From NCBI RefSeq assembly GCF_000400935.1, contig NC_021280.1, positions 558,001 through 622,000 on the forward strand: 64,000 nucleotides of DNA, given 5' to 3'. The notes under the pieces are model-generated. The model saw only the letters and a list, made by a program, of their open reading frames with translations. It did not search any database and was not told where the DNA came from. Each line of letters starts with the position of its first letter. Position 1 is the stretch's first letter. Of this stretch, positions 33,183 through 43,482 are shown piece by piece. The DNA comes from Spiroplasma chrysopicola DF-1. GTDB taxonomy: Bacteria > Bacillota_I > Bacilli_A > Mycoplasmatales > Mycoplasmataceae. Position numbers and translations under genes: made by a program.

Positions 33183-34778
33183 CTATTTTTTGTTTTCTTG
33201 TCGAAATTTATTTGCTAATTGAGTTTGTTCACGTAATAATTCAATTAATTGTTGACGAGTATCTTTAATTGTTTCTTGCAGAATTAATAACTTTTGAAAC
33301 TCTTTTTGTGAACGAACAAAGCCTTCCATATCAGCTCTAAATTCTGTATTTTTTAATAAATGGCGATTTAAAATCAATAATTCTAATTGTTGTTTGCGGT
33401 TTAATAATTTAACATATAATCGCAATAGGGTGTTGGCACGTTTATGGTTTTCAATAATATCAGAATTAAACAGCAATGATTTTGTTTGATTAATTGCTTG
33501 ATTAAAATCAGCTAACTCTTGTGAAATTTGGCGATTATAACCTTGTTCATATTGTTCTTGTACTGTTAATAAATAATTTAAAATTTGTTGTTCAAATGTT
33601 TCTTTTTTGTTTTTTGTAACATTTGGTCGCTTCTCAGCATCAAAAACATAGTTGTAATCTGTTTGCTTATAAATTTCAGCATCTGGTAATTCCATTTCTG
33701 AGATTTCCGCAATTAATTCTGTTTGTAGTGATCTTGTCATTTCACGTTGTGTTTCAAAATCACCTTCCTTAATCCCTAAAATTTGACGAAGATTTTTTAA
33801 CTGTTGTAATTCTAACAATTCTAGTTGATCTACTTTTGCTTTACTTTCTAGTCGTTTTAACATGTGTTCTTCTAATGTTAAGCGTTTTTGTTCTTTACGA
33901 ATTACTTTAACTGGTGTTGGTTTTTCAATTACTTCTGGTTTAGCAAAAAACTCATCAAATTCAATTTCAATTTTATGGTCTTTTATTAAATGGACTAAAA
34001 TTTCATCCTCTTTTTTTTCAATTTCAATTTTATCATCTGGTTCAATAATAAAATCAACAATTGATAAACCATTACGTTTAATTTGTGATAATTGTGTGGC
34101 AAGAACAGGACGATATTGACGTTGAATTTCGTCATTTTCCTTTTTCACTTCCCCTTTATTTTTGCTAGTAAAGTTAGTTTTTCACATTTCGTTATAGTTA
34201 CTATTAACCTCTTGTTTTCCTTGTCTTGCTAATTCAGTATTAAGGTCTTTTTCCGCTTGAACTGGTGGCTTAATTAAATTAGTTTCTAAGGTTTTCTTGT
34301 CAGTTTTTGGCTTAACAACAGATTTTATTTTTACTGGTTTTGGATTTAAATTTTCCTTTACTTTAGCAGTTTTTTCTAATAATTTAATAGTTTCATTAGC
34401 ACTAACTGTTGAAATAGTTTTAAGATTTTTTCCTGGCTTTTTTACTAATAAACCAAGTTTAGCTTCGGTTTTTTCTTTATAGTCATTTTGATAATCACGA
34501 TTAATAAATTGGCTCTTAGTACGGGCTTTTTCTCAATGTGAAGCATTATTCAAGCGAATTACACCTGGTTTTTTAGTACCAGCAACTTCATCATGGTATC
34601 TTTTTTGTAAAGTTTTAAATTCTTGACTATTTTTATCAAGTTTTCCTAATAAGGCTTTAATCGTTGTGGGAGTTAATTTTTTATCTACTAACTCACCAGG
34701 ATCACGATTAGGATCAATAATATTACCATAATTAATATTTTCTGTTAATAATTGATTACTATTTTTTTCTTTTGCCAT
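33183..34778 (-). CDS. Large charged coiled-coil protein with KRP motif (cluster gene A)
   Basis: 531 residues, cytoplasmic by composition (no membrane segment or signal). N-terminal 230 residues are Lys/Asn/Pro-rich and low in complexity, starting MAKEKNSNQ with GNIIDPNRDPGEL near residue 20. The centre carries Glu/Lys/Leu helices (RLTLEEHMLKRLESK, ELLELQQLKNLRQILG), then FDAEKRPNVTKN near residue 375, and a C-terminal helical region with repeated heptad-like Leu and Gln. The short D-x-x-K-R-P motif is shared with the two genes upstream. Start ATG 34778 after GAGGG. Function unknown; a structural or scaffold role is only a guess. Confidence 0.75.
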
Positions 34779-34809
34779 TTTTTTACCCTCTTTTTTTATT
34801 TACTATTAC

Positions 34810-34838
34810 ATTATATAAAATTTCTTACATTTTTTAAA
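34810..34838 (-). promoter_or_regulatory. Promoter of cluster gene A
   Basis: On the minus strand TTTAAA (34833-34838) and TATAAT (34810-34815) are 17 bases apart, about 30 bases before the gene A start. A terminator lies further upstream, so gene A needs its own promoter. Confidence 0.5.
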
Positions 34839-34918
34839 TAGTTTTTACTAAAATGTTGATTTTTTTTATAAATTATCTATAATATTATATTTATTTTATT
34901 TACCCTTAAAAATAGGGA

Positions 34919-34948
34919 TAAAAAAATAATAATCAAAGTGATTATTAT
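34919..34948 (-). terminator. Terminator overlapping the end of cluster gene B
   Basis: Perfect 10-bp stem ATAATAATCA / TGATTATTAT with an AAG loop (34926-34948), followed on the minus strand by seven T. It covers the gene B stop codon. Confidence 0.85.
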
Positions 34949-35550
34949 CATTTTGACCGCGGTCCTTTTTTATAAACTATTTTTTTAGTAAATAGTTTAC
35001 GTGGTTTTTTCACTTTCTTAACTTTTGGAAGCTTAACAACCGGGGGTTGGTGATACATTTCATATTCATCCATTAATGTCCGGGCAATTTGTTGCATAAA
35101 CATTGTGCCATATGATTGATCATCAACTGCGTTTTTCTTTTTTAAAGCCATTGTTTCTTGGTTCAATTGTTCAGAATCTTGGTTAATTTTAACATCAGCA
35201 TTTAAATCCTTTTTTGTAATTCGCGGCAATTTTTGCTTTTGATTTAAAGTTGCTAAATACTCTTCCCGCAACTTTAGTTCTTGGAGTCTAATTTGCTGTA
35301 AATCTTTTAATTTTAAGTGCTTTTTTATTAAAGATTGATTTGTTCCAGTTAATTTTGCTTGCTCAAGTTGAAGTAGTAATTGGCGCTGTAATTCAGCATC
35401 TTGTTCTTTTGACCACAGTTCTTTTTCTTTCGCTCATTGTAAGGCAACATCTGGTCGTTTTGTTGCATCAATTCCACTTGAGGTAATCACTTCATCAAAG
35501 TACTTATTAATTAATTTTTGGATTTCCATCTCATTTTGTTTCGTGCTCAT
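34945..35550 (-). CDS. Charged helical protein with KRP motif (cluster gene B)
   Basis: 201 residues, no membrane segment. Residues about 23-32 read GIDATKRPDVA, the motif shared with genes A and C. A long Leu/Gln/Lys helix follows (LQRQLLLQLEQAKLTG, LKDLQQIRLQELKLREEYL), then a Lys-rich tail ending KKIVYKKGPRSKW, pI clearly basic. Start ATG 35550 after a GAGGTGA-type ribosome site (GAGATAATG context). The last residue is Trp by TGA, immediately before TAA. The 39-base gap to gene C suggests one transcript. No family recognised. Confidence 0.75.
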
Positions 35551-35589
35551 TATCTCACCTCATTAATCATAACTTGTTTAATAGTTGAG

Positions 35590-37431
35590 TTATTTTTTTT
35601 GTGTTGATTCATCAATTAAAATCCCATTAACAACCTTTTTTCCTTCCTTTTGATATTTATCAATTAAAATTTTAGGTAACGGTTTTGGTTTAACACTTTT
35701 ATTTTTTAAATGTTTTTCGTGACGAGCAGTTTTTTTCAAATTCTTAGCTATTAATTTTTGTTTATGTTCCTGTTTATTAACCTCTTTGAGATATTGGCGT
35801 TCAATTTCGCGAATTTCTTTTGGATGATAACCTTCATAAGTATAAATATTACTTGTTAAATCCTTTTCTAAATCTGGTCGTTTTTCTAAATTAAAATAGT
35901 CGATTTGATAGTCTGGTAATTCTTTTTGTAAAAAGATTTCTTCATTATTATCATTTTTACTATTTTTTTTTGTTTTTTCTAAGCTGGATTTTGCTAACTG
36001 TTTTATATTATTTTGGTCTTGGTCTTTTCTAAGATTATTACTTGTTTCACCATATTTTAATTTCTTTAAATTTGGTCGTTTTTTTGGATCAACAATTGAA
36101 ATATATTCTTCTTCGATAATTTTATTTTCTTGCACCATAACCGGAGGTTCTGCTTTAATATCATTCCTATTCAATGATGACATTGCTTTTTGGTGTTGGT
36201 CTTTTTTAAGTTTTTCTTCATTTGAAATTACCAAAGATTTAATTGCTAAAAGTTCATTATCATGTAATTTTGTGTTATCAGGATTTGATTTAATAACTGT
36301 TTTAATTGCCGTTGATTCAGCAATATAATTTGAAATAACCTTGCCGTCAAAAATCCGTTTTTTTCCAAGAGTATTTTTAAAAGCTCTCCCACTAATTTGC
36401 TTTTGTTTTGCTAAAATCTCTTGCGTTGTAACTCGTTTACGGCGTGGGGCTGGTTCTGCTCGTTTTTTTTGCGATGAACCAATGAATTCTTTTCACTGTT
36501 GTGGGGATAAATCACGACCAGCAATTAATTTTAATTGTCCTGGTGATAAATTGAAGTTTTGACTAACAACACTAATTTTATTAAAATTTTCTTGCTCTTG
36601 TTCTTGATTATTTTCAACTTGTTGTTTTGCCTTTAGGTTAGTTCTTTCAAAACGAGCATTATTATATTGTGGCTTAACACCATCACGACGTTTTAATAGT
36701 TCAACTTGTGTTTTACTTAAACCAAATGTTTTTGATCGTAATTTAATTCGTTCATTAAATAAAACTAGTTCTTTATTTTCAGAACTATTATTAGAATCAT
36801 TTTCTAACATTTCATTAAAGAAATTTGTTCGCGATGCCTCATTAAAAGTAGATGATGATATCTCGTTTTTTGGTGATTTTTCATCTGATGATAAAAAATT
36901 TAAACTTTTAAAATATCCTGAACTATTTTTCTTTTTACCATTAGTACGGCTCTTTAATAATTCTAATTGTGTTTGACTTAATCCTTTATTCTTAGCGTTT
37001 AATTTGATTTTTTGGTTAAACATAAAAGCATTACTTTCCGTTGAACTAGTATTAGTAATTAATGATACTGGGGTTGGGTTAACTTTCTTAACTTGGGATG
37101 TAACATTTGCGGGCAATACTTTTTCGGGCTTTCGTGTTTTGCGCAAAGCTTTTGCTGGCGCTGTTTTAGTCTTAGGAATTGTTAGTTTTTCCCCCAAGAG
37201 ATTATTAACAAATTTTAGATATTCCGCTTGGTATTTTTGTGATAGATTTGTTGTTTTTCCTGAAATTTTGTCTGTTGCTTTCATTAAATTTTGATATTCT
37301 TGTGAGGATTTTCAGCTTTTAATTAAAATTTTTGACATTTCATCAACTTGATCTGGCAAGGCAAATTGTTTGTTTAATTCTGCTAACTTAATATCATCTG
37401 TTTTGCTTATCATTGCAACATTTTTTTTCAT
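35590..37431 (-). CDS. Large basic protein with KRP motifs and an internal LSxxQ repeat (cluster gene C)
   Basis: 613 residues, start ATG 37431 (weak GGGGTAAAC ribosome site). No membrane segment. Three related internal units are visible between residues about 130 and 310: FNQKIKLNAKNKGLSQTQLE, FNERIKLRSKTFGLSKTQVE (each followed by LLK.R) and NKISVVSQNFNLSPGQLKLI. Further on lie two KRP motifs, IVDPKKRPNLKK (about residue 435) and YFNLEKRPDLEK (about residue 505). The C-terminus is strongly basic. The LSxxQxELLxxR unit looks like a helix-turn-helix-sized binding repeat. Function unknown. Confidence 0.75.
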
Positions 37432-37468
37432 TTGGTTTACCCCTATTTGTTATAAATAAAATTTCTAA

Positions 37469-37509
37469 GTTAATTGTATCATTTTTTTTAAAAAAATGAT
37501 ACAATTAAC
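37469..37509. repeat. Perfect 41-bp inverted repeat upstream of cluster gene C
   Basis: Two 20-base arms (GTTAATTGTATCATTTTTTT and its exact complement) flank a single T. It could be a terminator stranded from the symporter gene by the IS insertion, a hairpin in the gene C leader, or a symmetric operator/promoter, since both strands contain TTGTAT and TACAAT. Confidence 0.9.
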
Positions 37510-37637
37510 TACCAAGAAAAATGAGATAAAAATGTAAAAATTACCTCCTAAAAAATTAATAAAATAAATGTTTTTTAACTATTTTATCAAGATATTCCAA
37601 TATTTACCAATTACTTATCGCGATAACTTCACATAAT

Positions 37638-38863
37638 AAAAAATTAACATAATGAATATGTCAAGAAAAATAGACAATTAAAAAGTTACTTGAAGGAATG
37701 ATTTTCTGTATTGAACAGGACTCATTCCTTTTAATTTGGCTTGTGGTCTAAAATTATTGTAAAAATAGATATATTTAGGTAGATTTTCAATAATTCTCAT
37801 AAGAGTTTCCACGTCTGGACATTGAAATCGTAATTCCAAGATAATTGCATAATTTTTCATAATCAGAATTTGTATAATGAAAACCTTGATCTGATTGTAG
37901 AACTCAAGTTGATGGCTTTCCAGCTTTTACTCAAGAATTAATTATGTTTTTAAAGACAAATTCTTTTTCTAAATTATTACTGATTTGGTAGTCCAAAATT
38001 TCATTAGTATGAAAGTCTTTTACTATTGATAAAAAATAGGTTTTATCGCTTGTTAATAAATATATTATGTCTGTTCCTATTTTTTGATTAATATCTGTGG
38101 TTGAAAAATCTTGATTCATGATATTTTCATGTCTTTTGTTACCAGAAGATAATTTATAATTAAATTTTTTTATTCTAATAATTGATTTTAAATTCATATT
38201 TTTCATATATCTATAGACAATATGAGGTTTTAAATTTCAATTATATAGTTTATTAATAATTAGTGTTAACATATTATATCCATAAATTTTCTTAAAAGTT
38301 AGAAATAACGTTTTAACTATTTTTGCAATTGTATTATTCCATTTATTAAAAAGTTTCATTCCAGCATTAAATCATTTATAATAACCAGCTCTAGAAACAT
38401 TTAAAATTTTGCATAAATATTTAATTTTGTATTTTTTCTTTAAGGACCAAATCGTTTGAAATTTCTTCTTTTTCGATTTGGGCAAGGACTTTTTTACATC
38501 TTGAATCATTTCAATATACTCAATTAATTCTTTTTTTGTCATTAATTCAAAATTAAGATTTTTTGGACGCCCTGGTCGGCGAATTCCTTTAGATTGTAGA
38601 CCATTTCCTGGTTCTAACGCTTTTTCTCCACTAATTTTAACTGCCTTTTTTCAACGAGATAAAGTTGGTGTTGAAATTTCAAATTTTTTAATTGTTTTTG
38701 CTCAACCATTTTCTTTGTAATATTTTAAAATATTAAGTTTTTCGTTTTTTGTAAATCATTTTGTTCCCATAATAAAAGAATACCTTTCAATAAAATTATG
38801 ACACATAAGTAACTTTTTATGTGTCTAATTTATTTTAGGTATTCATAATTATGTTAATTTTTT
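37638..38863 (-). mobile_element. IS3-family insertion sequence (IS150-like)
   Basis: About 1.2 kb bounded by imperfect inverted ends. Both termini read inward AAAAAATTAACATAAT, then GAATA, a TAGACA-like block, and AAAAAGTTACT (left 37638-37690; right 38863 back to about 38808). It carries one transposase gene, now broken. It lies 11 bases beyond the symporter stop. No clear target-site duplication was found by eye, so the exact ends are uncertain by several bases. Confidence 0.75.
37678..38770 (-). pseudogene. IS3-family transposase, inactivated by an internal deletion and frameshift
   Basis: Starts at ATG 38770 (MGTKWFTKNEK). N-terminal helix-turn-helix (STPTLSRWKKAV), a second HTH-like region (YLCKILNVSRAGYYKWF), then the DDE integrase core with first Asp in IGTDIIYLL and second in QSDQGFHYT. 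After SMSRRGNSY the frame ends at 37775, and the remaining C-terminus (YFYNNFRPQAKLKGMSPVQYR) continues in another frame to 37678. The block between, which normally holds the catalytic Glu (SYDN..E.FF..LK), is missing. Intact relatives are single proteins of about 380 residues. Confidence 0.88.
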
Positions 38864-38874
38864 ATTTAGCTTAA

Positions 38875-40437
38875 CTAGCTAGCTTTTTTAGCTGCCATTT
38901 TTTCTTTTAAAGCTAATTGTTTTGTCTCTTTTAAATTATCTTTTTTAATTCGATTTGATAAAATTTCTTTTTGTTTTGCTAACTGCTTAGCCGATAAAAT
39001 TTCACTATCATCACCAATCAATCCTTCCGTCTTCGCGGTCATGGAGGCGACGGCAACTCCGGCGACAACATTGACAGCTGTTCGTCCCATATCAAATAAA
39101 CCATCTAACGCCCCAATAATAGCATAAACTGGCCCAAACATTGAAGCATATCCTAAGCCACCTAAAACCCCACTGGTAACAACTGCTGCTGTTCCGGGAA
39201 TTCCAGCAATTCCTAATGAAGCAATTAAACAAATAATTAAAGACATAATAAAGAAGACTGCTAAGCCACCACTAAAGCCACTCGCAATTTTATCACTACC
39301 AGTTCATAAAAAACTAGTAACTAAGCCCGCTTGGACTCCGGCACAGGCCATAAGACCTAATGATGTTGAAAGTGGCGCAATTGTTGAAACAACTTTATCA
39401 TCAACTTTCATATCATCTTTTAATGTTTCCATGGCAACAGGTAATGTTGCATTTGAAGATTGGGTTGCAAAAGCTTGTACCAATGGTTTTCAAGCTGCTT
39501 TTCATCATCCTTTCAAACGGAAACCAAATAAGAATAACATCAATGTTAAGAATGCGACAGAAATTAATAATGATAAGTATCCTAATCCAATTACTTTTCC
39601 AATTGTTGCTAAGGCTCCAATTGGTCGTGAAGTAATCGCTGTTGTAATCATTGAAATAACAGCAATTGGCATAATTTTCATAAATGTCATTAACATTGAA
39701 ATAACTAAATCTCATCCTGTATCCATTGCATTACGAATCCGTGCCATTTGTTCAGGTTTACGTTTATTTAACATCTTAACAGAATGTCCTGTTATTGCTC
39801 CTAAAACCATGACAGGAATAATAACTCCTAAGGCTAAGGCCCCCATAAAGTTTTTTGGCATATAATCTCAAATAATTTGTGGTAATGGTTTTGTTTCATG
39901 GGTACCATTTGGATCATTTCCTTCAACTTGTGAATCAAGGTCCATTCCAGCACCAACTTTAAATAAAATCCCTAATCAGAAAGTTATAATAAATGCAAAA
40001 GTTACATTTAATAGTAATAATCCAATTCCTTTTAGAGTAATTCGACCAATCCCTTTTTGTCCTGGTTTAGCAGTTATTCGAAAAATTGCTAAAAATACAA
40101 CTGGAACTGTTAATAATAAAATTCCATTAATAAAGATTTCTTTTAATAAGTTTGCTCAAATATTAAATTGCATTACTCAAGTATGTTCTTTTAAGCCTTC
40201 AGCTGTTTGGGGAAAGCCAATGATTGCTTGGATAACAATCCCGAAAACTAAACCAATTCCTAATCCCATTAAAATTCTATAAATAAATTTAACTTTATAA
40301 CGATTAATTAGAATAAAAAATGGAATGATAACTGCATAAAAAACAACTACAGCAACAAGTGTTTGCCATGATCCTAACGCTAAAAAGTCATTTAGAATAC
40401 TAGACCCTGCATTATCAGCTAATAAATTAATTGTCAT
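38875..40437 (-). CDS. Dicarboxylate/amino acid:cation symporter (DAACS family)
   Basis: 520 residues with about eight membrane segments and re-entrant loops. Family marks: the serine-poor but recognisable ATQSSNATLPVA, the LGLMACAGVQAG region and the final GIPGTAAVVTSGVLGGLG and DMGRTAVNVVAG motif, matching the DAACS substrate site (D..RT..NV.G). It imports glutamate, aspartate, C4-dicarboxylate or cystine-like substrates with H+ or Na+; which one is unknown. C-terminal 50 residues form a Lys-rich soluble tail. Start ATG 40437 after AAGGAG. It follows the flavoprotein gene by 30 bases. Confidence 0.88.
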
Positions 40438-40467
40438 TTTTTGTTATTTCTCCTTTTCCATATTATT

Positions 40468-41814
40468 TTATTTTAATAATTTTGATATTGCAATATGAAT
40501 AATATCAGTTGTCCTTGAAAAAGGTGGTGCATATGGTAAGTCAAGTTGTTCTAAAATACTATCAACTTTAACTTTATTCCATATAATTGCAACTAAGCCA
40601 TAAATTCGTAAAACAGCTTGGTTGCTCCCAACCATCTGGGCTCCTAATATTATCTGATTTTTTTGATCATAAATTAGTTTTAACGTTAGATCTGCTTGAT
40701 TAGGGACATAATGCGTACGATCTTTATCCTTTATCATAACGTTTTTAATATCATAGCCTTTTGATACTGCTTCAACTGTTGTTAAACCTGTTCGCACGGC
40801 TTCTACCCCAAAAACACGAATAATTGCTGTTTGTAAAGATCCTACAAATTTTGCTGGTTTACCACAAATATTATCGGCAATTACCCGAGCCATTTTTGAT
40901 GCAACAGTCGCTAAGGGGCTGTAAATGTCTTCTCCTGTTAAATAATTTTTTGAAGTAGCACAATCACCACCACTTCACACATGATCAAGATTTGTTTGAC
41001 CTTGTTCATTAACAACAATTGCTTGATTCGCTAGCATTTTTAAGCCTGTTTCTTGTAAAAAACTAGTATTTGGAATAAAACCAACACTTAATAATATTGC
41101 ATCACAAGAAACAAGATTACCACTTGCCAATTTAACGCCAACTAATTGTTTATCATTAACTAAAACTTCTGTTACTTGTTGTTCTAATAATACTTCAACA
41201 TCATTTCTAATTAATTCCGCTTTAATCAAAGCACTAATTTCTTCATCATATTGTTTGGCAACAACATTACTTGCCATTTCAATTAATGTTACATCTTTTT
41301 GCAAATGTCTTAGGGTTTCACACATTTCTAACCCAATGAAGCCAGCCCCAATAACAACAACTTTTTGAATTGTTTGGTCAGTAGCTAAAGCTTTTTTAAA
41401 ACGGACTCCATCTTCTAGCGTTGTTAAGGTAAACACTTTTGGATGCTTAACATTTATAATGTTAGGAACAATTGGTCGAGCTCCCGTTGCAATTACCACT
41501 TCATCATAAAAATCAGTCTTTTCAACTTGATTTTCATCAAGAAATGTAATCATCTTATTTTTTGAATCAAGTTTTATAACTTGACTATTCTGACGAATAA
41601 TAATCCCTATTTCTTCAAATTGACTAATTTGTCGAGCAATTAATTTATCAGGATCTTGAAAATTATCAGCAACAAAATAAGGTAGACCACAAGCCCCTAA
41701 TGAAACATAATCATGCTTTTGATAAACAACAATTTCCATTGTTGGGTCATTTCGTTTTAATCGTGCAGCAACCCCCATTCCAAGGGCTGCCCCACCAATA
41801 ATAATTGTTTTCAT
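40468..41814 (-). CDS. CoA-disulfide reductase / NADH oxidase-like flavoprotein
   Basis: 448 residues, FAD and NAD(P)H binding. GGAALGMGVAARLKR (FAD Rossmann), active-site Cys42 in SLGACGLPYF (the single-Cys type of CoA-disulfide reductase and NADH oxidase, not a CxxxxC pair), ATGARP, VIGAGFIGLEM (NAD), then GDCA and a dimerisation domain. Either reduction of low-molecular-weight disulfides or oxygen detoxification is possible. Start ATG 41814 overlaps the ridA stop as TAATG. Confidence 0.85.
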
Positions 41815-42194
41815 TAGCAGGCAACAACCTCAACTTCTACTTTTGCGTCTTTTGGTAATTTACCAACTTCAAAAGCCGCACGAGCCGGTTTAACATCACC
41901 AAAAAAGTTTGCATATACTTCATTCATTTTGGTGAAATCATTCATATCTTTTAAATATACTGTTGTTTTGCAAACATTTTCTTTTGTCATATTAGCTTCT
42001 TGTAAAATTACTAAAACATTTTGTAATGCTTGCTCGGTTTGTGAAACAATATCATCACCTGCAAAATTGCCCGTATTAGGGTCAATTGGTAATTGTCCTG
42101 AAATATAAAGCGTCCCATTTGTTGCTAAAACCGCATGTGAATATGGCCCAATTGCGGCTGGGGCTAAATCTGAATTGATCATTTTATTTTTCAT
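41814..42194 (-). CDS. ridA: RidA family enamine/imine deaminase
   Basis: 126 residues, the standard RidA length. IGPYSHAV, YISGQLPIDP and the key Arg in PARAAFEVGKLP with VEVEVVA at the end are all present. RidA hydrolyses reactive enamines such as 2-aminoacrylate released by PLP enzymes. Start ATG 42194 after GGAG overlaps the end of the PLP enzyme gene by 11 bases, and its stop overlaps the flavoprotein start. Confidence 0.95.
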   Translation of the reverse strand: MKNKMINSDLAPAAIGPYSHAVLATNGTLYISGQLPIDPNTGNFAGDDIVSQTEQALQNVLVILQEANMTKENVCKTTVYLKDMNDFTKMNEVYANFFGDVKPARAAFEVGKLPKDAKVEVEVVAC

Positions 42195-43389
42195 TGATAA
42201 TTTCTCCTTCTGTTTTTTTAAACTGATTTACTATTTTAATAATTCGTTGACAAACATCAACCATTACTCTTGGTTTAATTGCTAAATTCAATCGGAAGAA
42301 GGAATGGCATGAATCAACAAAATCATCGGCAAATTGCGGTAAAACTTTAATGTCTTTAATTAATAAATTCACCATTTCGAGACGAGAAATCCCGGTATTT
42401 GCAAAATTAACACAACATAAGAATGTCCCTTCTGGAATTATTGGTACTAATTCTGGGCATTGTTCTTTAAAGTTTTTAATAATATACTCAAGATTTTGTT
42501 GATAGATTTTTTTTGATGTTTGTAAATACTTTTGACCATATTTAAAACAACTAATACATGCCGCTTGGGCAAAAATATTTGGCGAAGATGAAATATGACG
42601 TTGATCAAGAATAGTAGCTATTTTAGCTTGATCAGCTGGTGATTTTACAATTCCTCAACCATTATGAATCCCAGCTAAATTAAACGTTTTATTAATTGAA
42701 CTAGCAACAATAATGTTATCATATTCTTCCCAAAATTTTAAAAATGAAATAAACTGATTTTGATATAAAATTATATCCCCATGAATTTCATCTGAAATTA
42801 ATATTATACTATTTTCTTTACAAATTTTAACAATTTCACTCATTTCTTCTTTTGTTCAAATCCGTCCCCCAGGATTAAGTGGTGAACAGACAACAAAAGC
42901 CCTTGGTTTTTCTGCCTTAATTTTTGCTCGTAACGCAACAAAATCAAACGTAATCTGATTTTGTTCAACAATTAACGGAACTACAACTGGTTTACGGTCT
43001 AAAACCTCAATTGTGTGAAATAATGGTTCATAAATTGGCGTACAAATTAAAATTTTATCTTTAAATGTTGTCAAGGCTTCAATAATCGTGGCAACAGTAA
43101 AAACTGTACTTGGTGTGAAAAAGAAATTTGATAAAGAAAGTTCGACATCTTTTGTTTTTTGATGTCATAATAATAAATTTTCAGCAAAATCTTTGCGTAA
43201 GATTTGATATCCATAATAAGGATACTTTGCCCTTTTTACAATACCCCGAACTATTTTTCGTGGTAGTGGCAAATCAGAATCAGCAATTCATAAGCCAATT
43301 GCATCTTCTGGACTAATATTATACTTGGTAATAATTTCATTGTGATTTCAACGTTTTTGGTCAATTTTTCGACATGAATGAAAATGCAT
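42184..43389 (-). CDS. PLP-dependent C-S lyase/aminotransferase (PatB/MalY-like)
   Basis: 401 residues, fold type I. It opens RKIDQKRWNHNEI and WIADSDLPLP, which is the PatB/MalY signature (usually W.ADMDF). Later come CSPLNPGGRIW (NPxGR), SDEIHGDI (the PLP Asp) and SSINKTFNLAGIHNGW with the Schiff-base Lys near residue 234. The C-terminus has FRLNLA with the carboxylate-binding Arg. Such enzymes cleave cystathionine or cysteine conjugates to a thiol, ammonia and pyruvate. Start ATG 43389. Confidence 0.88.
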
Positions 43390-43451
43390 TATTATAAACT
43401 TCCTTTCTATAGATAATCTTATCATTAATTATGGAAAAAAAATTCTAAAAA

Positions 43452-43482
43452 TATTAAAAAAAAGTAAAATAATTTACTTTTC
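43452..43482 (-). terminator. Terminator overlapping the ruvX stop
   Basis: Perfect stem AAAGTAAA / TTTACTTT with loop ATAA (43461-43480), followed on the minus strand by a T run. Separates alaS-ruvX from the C-S lyase operon. Confidence 0.85.

Noticed and set aside
37004-37294. Plus-strand open frame opposite cluster gene C
   Set aside because: No ribosome site and no family resemblance; composition is that of antisense of a Lys/Pro-rich region.
39360-39865. Plus-strand open frames opposite the symporter gene
   Set aside because: Hydrophobic look comes from the antisense of membrane segments; the minus-strand protein has DAACS motifs.
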